From NCBI GenBank assembly GCA_030426145.1, contig JAUHZF010000028.1, forward strand, positions 1 to 44,220: a stretch of 44,220 nt of DNA, written 5' to 3'. Source of the DNA: Polyangia bacterium. Lineage in GTDB: Bacteria; Myxococcota_A; Polyangia; Polyangiales; Polyangiaceae. Position numbers and translations under genes: made by a program. This document shows positions 33,587 through 40,522 of the stretch, in pieces. The notes under the pieces are model-generated. The model ran no database searches. It worked only from the letters and a program-made list of their open reading frames with translations, and had not been told where the DNA came from. The stretch's first letter is position 1. Each line of letters starts with the position of its first letter.

Positions 33587-34678
33587 ATGAACTACGTCCG
33601 TAAGGTCAAGCGTCGAGGCTCGACGCGCTGGGTCATTGACATCCCGTACCGAAGTCCTGAGGGGAGGAACCTCCGGTACCGGCGGGATGCCCAGGTGCAG
33701 ACCCGTACCGCCGCGAACGCCGAAGCCCAACGCCTCCTCGTGCGGCTGGCGACAACGGGCACGCTGGAGGACTCGAACAAGGGTGACGACGACAACCCCA
33801 TCACGGTTGGGGACGCGGTCGAACACTACAAGCTGGTCGACCTTCCCAAGAAGAAGCCCAGCACCCAGCGCGGGTACAACGTCACCATCGATGCCTACGT
33901 GATGCCGCGCTTGGCTCACCGGCCGTTATCCGACCTGAACCGCAAGCTCTTCATCGAGTTCGACACAGAGCTCGTGGAGGCTGGATTGTCGGCCTCCTCT
34001 CGCCGCAACATCTTGGTCGTGCTCCGGCGCATCCTCCGCACCGCGGTCGACGCAGGTTGGCTGGAACACATGCCCCACCTCCCGCCGCTTCCCCGCGTGG
34101 GAAGAACGGTGGTTCGGTCGATGAGCTGGGAGACCGCCGAGGCCATCCTCGGCGTCGCCTACCCCGCGTTCTATCTCGCCGCGCTCCTCGCTCGAGATGC
34201 CGGGCTTCGGTCGTCGGAGATTCGCGGGCTCCAGTGGTCCGACGTTGACCTCAAACTTCGGGAGATCACCATCCGTCGTGCGATCACCCACGGGGTTACC
34301 GGTACGCCGAAGTCGGGGCACGAGCGGACCATCCCCCTCACGGAGAAGCTCTACGAGGCGCTGGTCGAAGCAAAGAAGAAAATGACCTCCCCGTGGGGTC
34401 CCGTCGCGCCCAACAGCGAAGGCCGCATTTGGTCCGAGCACGGGCTCCGCTACGGCTTCCGGGTCTCCTGCAAGCGAGCCGGGGTCGAGGGCTGGCGCTT
34501 CCACGACCTGCGGCACTTCTTCGTCTCGAAACTGTTCCGCCACGGCGCCTCCGCCCCGGTGGTCCAGCGCCTCGCTGGGCACGAGGTTCTGACCACGACC
34601 CAACGCTACGCTCACGCCGACGACGATGAGTGCAGAGAGGCCATCGCGGCCTTCAGCGAGCGTCGTCCGCGGCGATAG
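33587..34678 (+). CDS. int: Tyrosine recombinase (integrase)
   Basis: Site-specific recombinase of 363 residues. N-terminal arm-binding region (YVRKVKRRGSTRWVIDIPYR), SAM-like core-binding domain (about 72-165) and catalytic domain (180-350). All catalytic residues are present: R208 (AGLRSSEI), K242 (TPKSGHERTIP), H306 and R309 (FHDLRHFF), H332 (LAGHEVLTTTQRYAH) and nucleophile Y341. It ends 88 bp from the 3' end of a tRNA-Ser gene, the usual target of this family, so it probably integrates the element there. Intact, so possibly still active. Confidence 0.93.
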   Translation: MNYVRKVKRRGSTRWVIDIPYRSPEGRNLRYRRDAQVQTRTAANAEAQRLLVRLATTGTLEDSNKGDDDNPITVGDAVEHYKLVDLPKKKPSTQRGYNVTIDAYVMPRLAHRPLSDLNRKLFIEFDTELVEAGLSASSRRNILVVLRRILRTAVDAGWLEHMPHLPPLPRVGRTVVRSMSWETAEAILGVAYPAFYLAALLARDAGLRSSEIRGLQWSDVDLKLREITIRRAITHGVTGTPKSGHERTIPLTEKLYEALVEAKKKMTSPWGPVAPNSEGRIWSEHGLRYGFRVSCKRAGVEGWRFHDLRHFFVSKLFRHGASAPVVQRLAGHEVLTTTQRYAHADDDECREAIAAFSERRPRR

Positions 34679-34689
34679 TTGGGATGCTT

Positions 34690-34710
34690 CTGGTAACAGG
34701 CTGGTAACAG
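34690..34710. repeat. Tandem 10-bp repeat CTGGTAACAG between integrase and tRNA
   Basis: CTGGTAACAG occurs at 34690-34699 and 34701-34710, between the integrase stop and the tRNA 3' end. Position and spacing of one helical turn (11 bp) suggest binding sites for the integrase arm domain or excisionase. Confidence 0.4.
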
Positions 34711-34764
34711 CCTTCGTCGCGTGTCTCGGGCCCAATGAGGACTCTTCCAAGAAGCCGAATGATT

Positions 34765-34855
<91 letters not shown>

Positions 34856-34969
34856 AGGCAGAGGGACCTTCGCTCCGAGGGGCCCGCTCGTCAAGGAGGT
34901 GGGGGCGGGCATCGGCGGGATCAAACGTCAGGGTCGCTGGGGGCCGAGGTGGGGGACGAAACGGGGCGC

Positions 34970-35195
34970 GAACGTTAGGAACGCTAACGTTCCGACCCTG
35001 GGGCGGTCGTGAAACGGGGTGAACGTTAGGATTCCTCACGTTCAGGGCTGGGGGGACACATGGCGTCGGCTCAACCTCGGGGCTTCTACGACTCCTCACG
35101 TTCGGGGCCAGACGGTCACGGGGCGTCGGCTCAACGGGGCTTCCACGACTTCTCACGGTCGGGGCCGGGGCACTCGTGGCGTCGGCTCAACGTTG
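34970..35195. repeat. Degenerate 60-bp tandem repeat tract
   Basis: GGCGTCGGCTCAAC recurs at 35062, 35122 and 35178, and CCTCACGTTC at 35034 and 35094 (a variant near 35151), giving a period of 60 then 56 bp. The tract is preceded by an AACGTTA...TAACGTT inverted repeat at 34971-34988. It lies in the 530-bp gap between the tRNA and the next gene, which holds no gene I can support. Confidence 0.65.
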
Positions 35196-35385
35196 GCATC
35201 GCTGACCTACAGTGCGCCCCGGGAAGGGACCATCACGTCTCCGCGGCGTCGTGGTTGCCGGGTTGGGGTCCGGACGGGGGGCCACCCGGGGAAGGCCATG
35301 CTCGCCTCGCGCGTAGCGCGTTCTGCGCCGGGGGTGCGCGCCCGTCGCGTGACAAGGGGCGCCGGGTGCGGTAGCCCCAGATCAG

Positions 35386-36822
35386 ATGCCGCAGCGAAAA
35401 AAATCTGCGTCGAACGATGGACCCGAGCTCGAGGACGAGACCTGGCTCGGGGCGCGGCTCACACTTCCCGCTCCTCTCGATGGGGACGGGGGTCATGAGC
35501 AACCCGACATGCTGATCTGGGCGCAGGAGGACGGCGAGGTCCTCGGCACCCGGCCCATCCCCCGTCACGGCGGCGGGCTCGACGTGGTGGCCGACCACCT
35601 TCGCGCCACGATGGACAAGCCGGGACGTGGGCCGAGCCGCAAGCCGCGTCGCGTCACCGTGTCGTGCCCCTCCATCGCCCACAGCATCCGCACCGCCTTC
35701 CCCGACATCGAGGTCATCTGCGCGCCCACGCCGCAGCTCGACCGCATGCTCGAGGCCATCAACAAGCGCATGCTCGCCGGCGAGGAGCAGGAGCCTTCGT
35801 ACCTGCGGGTCGCGACCCCGATCGCGGTGCAGTCGTTCTTCGGCGCCGCCGCCGCCTTCTACCAGGCGAAGCCCTGGGAGGTTTTGCCCAGCAACCGCGC
35901 CGCGCTCGGCGTGCACTGTGGCGCGCTCTACCTGCAAGAAGCGGTGGTCTCGGTGCTCGGCCAGGGCGGCCCCCTGCGCGGGATGCTGCTCTTCTCGCAC
36001 TGCGACCACTTCGACGACTACCTGTCGGCCGCGGTCGAAGTGGCCCAGGGTGGCCCCTACCGCGTGCCACCTCACGGCTCGCTGCTGTTCGAACGAGGCG
36101 CCGACTTGCCCCTCGAGCTGCGCAAGGAGGTCATCCGCCACGGCTGGGAGGTCGCCGACGCCCACGCTTACCCGTGGCCCGAGTTCGTCGACGCCAACCT
36201 CGCGCATCGGGGTGCGAGCGAAGACGAGCTCGTCACCCTCGAGGCCATCCTCCGCGCCATCACCCTGCTCATCAAGAAGCCCGAGATGGTGCGCGGTGCC
36301 TTCATGACCGGGGGCGCGTCGTTCTTGGAGACCTTCACCGTGCGCACCTCGCGCGGGCCGATGGCGGTCACGCTCTACGCCCCGCACGAGACCGAAGACC
36401 TGCCGCGGGTCGAGAACCCGCTGGCCGCGCTCGCCGCCCTCGCCGACGTGGGCGACCCCGACAAGCGTCTGCCCCTCGAAGACCAGCTCATCGAAGAGCT
36501 GAGTGAAGCCCCCGAAGGCAAGCGGGTGAAGGACCCCGTGCTGCCGTGCCAGGTGCTGATGGATCTGGCCGCGGGTTCCCACGGCGTCACCATCGCGCAC
36601 CTCGGCCCGACGGAGCTCGAAGACACCGTGTTCAACGTGGTGCCACGCAACATCGTCGCGCCCCCGAGCATGGCCGATCCGCTGCTGCGCGCGTGGCGCG
36701 CGCTCTACCGCTACCTCGGTCGCGCCTACGGCCACCCGCAGGCCGATGCCTGTCTCAAGGTACTGGGGCGCAACGCCCGCAAGCGCCTCGAAGCCGCCTT
36801 CGCCGCTCAAGCGGCGCGATGA
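35386..36822 (+). CDS. DUF6930-like hypothetical protein (478 aa)
   Basis: A soluble protein of 478 residues. The segment with FYQAKPWEVLPSNRAALGVH and LLFSHCDHFDDYL, together with the early VTVSCPSIAHSIRTAFPDIEV, resembles the DUF6930/DUF7309 group of uncharacterised proteins, where W.ehl..d.lfgV is a common pattern. No catalytic residues are assigned. There is no signal peptide. First gene on the chromosomal side of the tRNA; codon use is strongly GC3 like its neighbours to the right. Family call from memory of patterns only. Confidence 0.6.
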   Translation: MPQRKKSASNDGPELEDETWLGARLTLPAPLDGDGGHEQPDMLIWAQEDGEVLGTRPIPRHGGGLDVVADHLRATMDKPGRGPSRKPRRVTVSCPSIAHSIRTAFPDIEVICAPTPQLDRMLEAINKRMLAGEEQEPSYLRVATPIAVQSFFGAAAAFYQAKPWEVLPSNRAALGVHCGALYLQEAVVSVLGQGGPLRGMLLFSHCDHFDDYLSAAVEVAQGGPYRVPPHGSLLFERGADLPLELRKEVIRHGWEVADAHAYPWPEFVDANLAHRGASEDELVTLEAILRAITLLIKKPEMVRGAFMTGGASFLETFTVRTSRGPMAVTLYAPHETEDLPRVENPLAALAALADVGDPDKRLPLEDQLIEELSEAPEGKRVKDPVLPCQVLMDLAAGSHGVTIAHLGPTELEDTVFNVVPRNIVAPPSMADPLLRAWRALYRYLGRAYGHPQADACLKVLGRNARKRLEAAFAAQAAR

Positions 36823-36921
36823 TGGATTCGTCGGCCAACCTCAGGCTTGGCTGAGCATGCGCTGAGCACCTCCCCAGGGAGGGAGACCAGGTGCCTTCGC
36901 GGTGGCATCCTGGCCGTGCGC

Positions 36922-37566
36922 ATGAACATCGATTCGAACCTCGTCTACATGGCCGGCGCGCTGGTGGCGGGCCTCGGCCCGCTGGTCTGGTGGCACGTGA
37001 AGAAGGGACGCGCGGAGGCGGCGTGGGACCCAGCGCTCGAAGAGCTCGCGGGCATCTGGGGTCTGAAGCAGCACGTCGCGCCGCAGTTCATGGATACGGC
37101 CACCGGTGACGTCGCGGGCTTGGCCCTGACCCTCTGCCCTCACGCGGGGGACGATGGGCCCGGTGAGCTCCCGCGCATGTACATGGACCTCCAGGTGTCG
37201 AACCGGGACCACGACAGCGAGCTGAAGGCGTGGCGGCATGGCACGACGCCTTGCGACACCTTCAACGACCCCCTCGAAGCCGAGAAGCCGACCCCGCTCG
37301 GCGTGCCCAACTTCGACCAACACGTCTTCCTCGCCGACGCCTCGACCGCGGAGCTCGCCGCGCTTCGCGACAATCCCTACCTGCGCGATCATCTCATCCG
37401 CGTCATCGGTCAGGGTGGCTACGTGCACGGCGACGAGGTGCAGCTTCGAAGGGACACCTTCGTGAAGTCGACCGAGGAGCTGAAGCAGCTCCTCATCCCG
37501 ATGATGGAGCTGTCGAAGTGGCTTCAGGCGCCGACAGGCGCGAAGCCGACGTTGTCGTTGCCTTGA
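36922..37566 (+). CDS. Membrane-anchored hypothetical protein (214 aa)
   Basis: The ATG at 36922 gives an N-terminal single membrane helix (LVYMAGALVAGLGPLVWWHV) followed by a soluble domain of about 190 residues (LEELAGIWGLKQHVAPQF; FNDPLEAEKPTPLGVPNFD). No family recognised. It converges on the FGE-like lipoprotein with 4 bp between stops. Confidence 0.6.
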   Translation: MNIDSNLVYMAGALVAGLGPLVWWHVKKGRAEAAWDPALEELAGIWGLKQHVAPQFMDTATGDVAGLALTLCPHAGDDGPGELPRMYMDLQVSNRDHDSELKAWRHGTTPCDTFNDPLEAEKPTPLGVPNFDQHVFLADASTAELAALRDNPYLRDHLIRVIGQGGYVHGDEVQLRRDTFVKSTEELKQLLIPMMELSKWLQAPTGAKPTLSLP

Positions 37567-37568
37567 GC

Positions 37569-37612
37569 GACTACAGCGCGTCGGCGCAGCACCGGAAGCC
37601 GGTGCTGTAGTC
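37569..37612. terminator. Nested inverted repeats between convergent genes
   Basis: GACTACAGC (37569-37577) pairs with GCTGTAGTC (37604-37612), and inside it AGCACCGG (37588-37595) pairs with CCGGTGCT (37599-37606). It overlaps the end of the minus-strand gene. A bidirectional terminator is likely; the two stems partly compete. Confidence 0.4.
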
Positions 37613-38854
37613 GTGGTGATACACGTCGTGGGCCGTGGTCGCGTAGCCGCAGCCCGCACCATTGATGACGGTGTCGACGTAGAAGCCACCTCGGAACGTG
37701 CCGGCGGGATCGGACGTCCACTCGTGAAGGTTGCCCATCATGTCGAGCGCACCTTCGTCGGTGGTGCAGGTGCTGTATTCACCCGTGACCGCGAGTCCCT
37801 CGGGCAGCTGGCTGATGCACGCGTGACCGAGGGAGGACCACACGAAGTTGTCGCTGCTCTCGAAGAGCTGCACGGCGGGGTGACAGTCGCGGTCGTCGTT
37901 GCAACGGCCGGGCTCGAGGGCATTGCCGTAGGGGTAAGTCTGGCTGGTGCTGCCACGGCACGCCCGTAGCCACTCGGTGTTGGAGCACAGGCGCTTGCCG
38001 GCCATGCTGCAGGCGTCGGCGGCTTGAAGCTGATCGATGTGGCCTTGGGGCGTGACGCCCTCCACGCTGAGCGCAACCAGCACCTGGGTGTCTTCGGGGT
38101 GGGCGAATGGCGAGACCGGCACGTAGCCCTGGCCGGTGTCTTCGACCACCATCGCCTCGTAGCGATCGACGCAGAAGTCGTCGACCCGCACCATGCCTGG
38201 CAAACACCCGGCGTCGCCCGGCGCCTCCATTTCGACGAGATTGACGAAGGGCGGGAGCATGCCGTCGCACTCGATGGGGGAGACGAAACAGTCGCTGCCG
38301 GCGGCCGTGACGAGATCGACCTCGAGCTGGTACGGCCCCGCGTAGCCCGCGTCCTGCCAGGTATCGAGCACGAGGTAGTGCACACCGGGTTGCACCGGGG
38401 CACCGAGCATGACGTCGTCCCGCGTGATGCAATGGTCGGCGACCAGGAGGTGCAGATCGATGTCGACGGCATCTCCCATCACGTCGTCGACCGTGGCCCG
38501 CAGCCACCCGGCGGCGGGGATGTCGAGTCGGTAGACGACCTCGGGTCCTGCTTCGACGGTGTTGGGGGCGCACGGGAAGTAGGCGTCGACGTCGTTCGAC
38601 ACGGCGTCGAGGGTGCTTCCGCTGTCGGTGAAGGGGAGGGCGTCGATGACGAAAGGCCGCGCCCAGCTGCCGTCGGGCGGACCCGCGGTGCCGCCGCCTT
38701 CGCCGCCCGCGCCCATGCCCGTGCTCGACGAAGAAGACGTGCTGCCGCTGGTTGCGGTCCCACCACCCACGCCAGCCGCGCCGCTCGTGTCGTCGGCTTC
38801 GGCGCCGCCACAGGCCGCGAGGAGCCCGAGCGCGATGACCCCCATACGTCGCAT
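37571..38854 (-). CDS. Lipoprotein with formylglycine-generating-enzyme-like (SUMF1) domain
   Basis: The ATG at 38854 gives a lipoprotein signal (MGVIALGLLAACGG, Cys 15) and a low-complexity Ser/Thr/Gly linker. Residues 60-190 form a pre-peptidase-like beta domain (SNDVDAYFPCAPNT; YHLVLDTWQDAG-type segment). The last 210 residues are FGE/SUMF1-like: FCVDRYEAMVV, GKRLCSNTEWLRACRG, MMGNLHEWTSD, FRGGFYV, STGFRCC. In FGE this fold oxidises sulfatase cysteines; in exported bacterial copies it is often a binding domain, and catalysis here is not shown. Typical of myxobacterial surface lipoproteins. Confidence 0.8.
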   Translation of the reverse strand: MRRMGVIALGLLAACGGAEADDTSGAAGVGGGTATSGSTSSSSSTGMGAGGEGGGTAGPPDGSWARPFVIDALPFTDSGSTLDAVSNDVDAYFPCAPNTVEAGPEVVYRLDIPAAGWLRATVDDVMGDAVDIDLHLLVADHCITRDDVMLGAPVQPGVHYLVLDTWQDAGYAGPYQLEVDLVTAAGSDCFVSPIECDGMLPPFVNLVEMEAPGDAGCLPGMVRVDDFCVDRYEAMVVEDTGQGYVPVSPFAHPEDTQVLVALSVEGVTPQGHIDQLQAADACSMAGKRLCSNTEWLRACRGSTSQTYPYGNALEPGRCNDDRDCHPAVQLFESSDNFVWSSLGHACISQLPEGLAVTGEYSTCTTDEGALDMMGNLHEWTSDPAGTFRGGFYVDTVINGAGCGYATTAHDVYHHDYSTGFRCCADAL

Positions 38855-38906
38855 GGCGAAGCTTGTAGCACACGGCCCGACATTCGACTGCGCGTACAAT
38901 GCCGTG

Positions 38907-39806
38907 GTGACGCAGGAAGCGCAGACGCTGTCGTGCCCGCAATGTGGAGGTCGGGTTCCGTTCGGGGCGCCGCAATGCGGCTTCTGTGGGGTCGCCTTGC
39001 GCTTCGACCGGCCCGCGCATCAGCGCGAAGTCGCCCAAGCCGATGCTGAGCGTGCGCTCTTGCAGAAGGAGGCCGTGGCCCGGCGGTGGGCCGTGATGCA
39101 CGCCCGCGCCGCCCGCTACAACGGGGTCATCGTGGTGCTGGTGGTGGTCTTCGCCGTACTGCTCACGTGGTGGTTCGTGGCCGGGGTCTCGGGCATCGCG
39201 GCCAAGGTGCCTCCGGTGGTGACCATCCCGCTGGTGCTGGTCTCGGCCGTGGTGAACCTCGCGCTGGGGCTCACGTGGGCGCGGGTGATGGAGCAGCCGA
39301 GCGACCTCGAGCTCGGCTCGGTGGCCATGGCGACCTGCTCGGGCTGCGGCGGCGTGATGCCCTTCGACCAAGGCACGGCCGGCGGGACCTGCGCCTACTG
39401 CGGTGCCCACGGGCTCAAGACGGCGGAGGCGGCCAAGGCCATGCTCGAGCAGGGCCACGCAAACCTGGCGGTGGGGCGCCGCGACGAAGCGATGGCGGCA
39501 CAGGCGAACGTAGACACCGCCGCCAACATCGATGTGCGGGGCGTGCGCCTCGGTCCTGGTGGTGTGATGGCGCTCGTCTTCATGGGCGTCGCCGCCATCA
39601 CCGGTGCCTTCGTGTTTGCAGTCGTGTCCGACGGTGCGACCTACGCGACGTGGTGGATCTGGATCGTGGTGGTGGGCTCGGTGGTGGCCATGATCACCCT
39701 CGTGGTGCGCGGGGTGAAGGCATCCATCGCGGCCAAGGAGGCCTTCGAGCGCCGCTTCGGCGTGAGGCTGCACGCCCAGATGTACCAACCGCCCCCCCGA
39801 CGATGA
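38907..39806 (+). CDS. Zinc-ribbon membrane protein (299 aa)
   Basis: GTG start at 38907 (MTQEAQTLSCPQCGG; 38904 also possible). Two zinc ribbons are visible: CPQCG...CGFCG at the N-terminus and CSGCGG...CAYCGA in the middle. Four hydrophobic segments occur in two pairs (VIVVLVVVFAVLLTWWFVA; VTIPLVLVSAVVNLALGL; VMALVFMGVAAITGAFVFAV; WWIWIVVVGSVVAMITLVV). No enzymatic motif. Divergent from the FGE-like lipoprotein. Confidence 0.65.
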   Translation: MTQEAQTLSCPQCGGRVPFGAPQCGFCGVALRFDRPAHQREVAQADAERALLQKEAVARRWAVMHARAARYNGVIVVLVVVFAVLLTWWFVAGVSGIAAKVPPVVTIPLVLVSAVVNLALGLTWARVMEQPSDLELGSVAMATCSGCGGVMPFDQGTAGGTCAYCGAHGLKTAEAAKAMLEQGHANLAVGRRDEAMAAQANVDTAANIDVRGVRLGPGGVMALVFMGVAAITGAFVFAVVSDGATYATWWIWIVVVGSVVAMITLVVRGVKASIAAKEAFERRFGVRLHAQMYQPPPRR

Positions 39807-39865
39807 TGACGTGTGGCGCGAATGGCGAGTGACAGGCGCCATGGGCCGACCCACCCTGGGGTCGT

Positions 39866-40522
39866 ATGAAGGTCGTCCTCTTCGGAGCCACGGGCATGAT
39901 CGGCTACGGCACCCTCCTGGAGTGCCTCGACGATCCCGACATCGAGAAGGTGCTCACCGTGGGCCGGCGCAAGGTCGACATCGAACACGCGAAGCTCGAG
40001 CAACACGAGCACGACGACTTCACCGACTTCTCCTCCATCGCCGACGTCCTCACCGGCTACGACGCCTGCCTGTGGTGCCTGGGGATCTCCTCCAGCGGCA
40101 TGAGCGAAGAGAAGTACCGGAGGATCACCGTCGACTTCACCCTCGCCGCGGCCGAGGTGTTGAAGGCGCAGAACCCCAGCATGGTCGTGTGCTTCATCTC
40201 CGGGGCCGGCACCAACCGCGACAGCCGCCAGATGTGGGCGCGGGTGAAGGCAGAGGCCGAGGACAAGCTCGCCGAGGTCGGCTTCGAGGCCGTCTACAAC
40301 TTCCGCCCCGCGGGCATCATCCCGGAGCGCGGTGCGAGGTCGGGCGTGGCGAGCTATCGGGCCGTCTATGCCCTCACCGCGCCCTTTCACGGGCTGCTCA
40401 AAGGCTGGAAGACCTACGTGACCAGCACCCCTCAGCTGGGCCGCGCCATGATCCGCGCCGCCCGGGGTGAAGCGAAGAAGACCACCCTCGAGAACATCGA
40501 CATCTGTGCGCTGGGCGCCTAG
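39866..40522 (+). CDS. NAD(P)-binding Rossmann-fold protein (atypical SDR)
   Basis: A 218-residue protein beginning with the dinucleotide motif GATGMIG (7-13), followed by VLTVGRR, an acidic second strand, and YDACLWCLGISSSGM. The canonical YxxxK of classical SDRs is not evident; MWARVKAEAEDKL may take its place, as in atypical NAD(P)-binding (NmrA/HTATIP2-like) proteins. Possibly a reductase or redox sensor. It converges with the cytochrome lipoprotein; both stops share CTAG at 40519-40522. Confidence 0.8.
   Translation: MKVVLFGATGMIGYGTLLECLDDPDIEKVLTVGRRKVDIEHAKLEQHEHDDFTDFSSIADVLTGYDACLWCLGISSSGMSEEKYRRITVDFTLAAAEVLKAQNPSMVVCFISGAGTNRDSRQMWARVKAEAEDKLAEVGFEAVYNFRPAGIIPERGARSGVASYRAVYALTAPFHGLLKGWKTYVTSTPQLGRAMIRAARGEAKKTTLENIDICALGA

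Noticed and set aside
35233..36810. 525-residue minus-strand open frame
   Set aside because: Opposite the DUF6930-like gene, whose protein has coherent sequence; the minus frame is a shadow.
36931..36940. GATTCGAACC, also present in the tRNA T-arm, as a second attachment site
   Set aside because: Only 10 bases match, it is inside a gene and on the chromosomal side of the tRNA.
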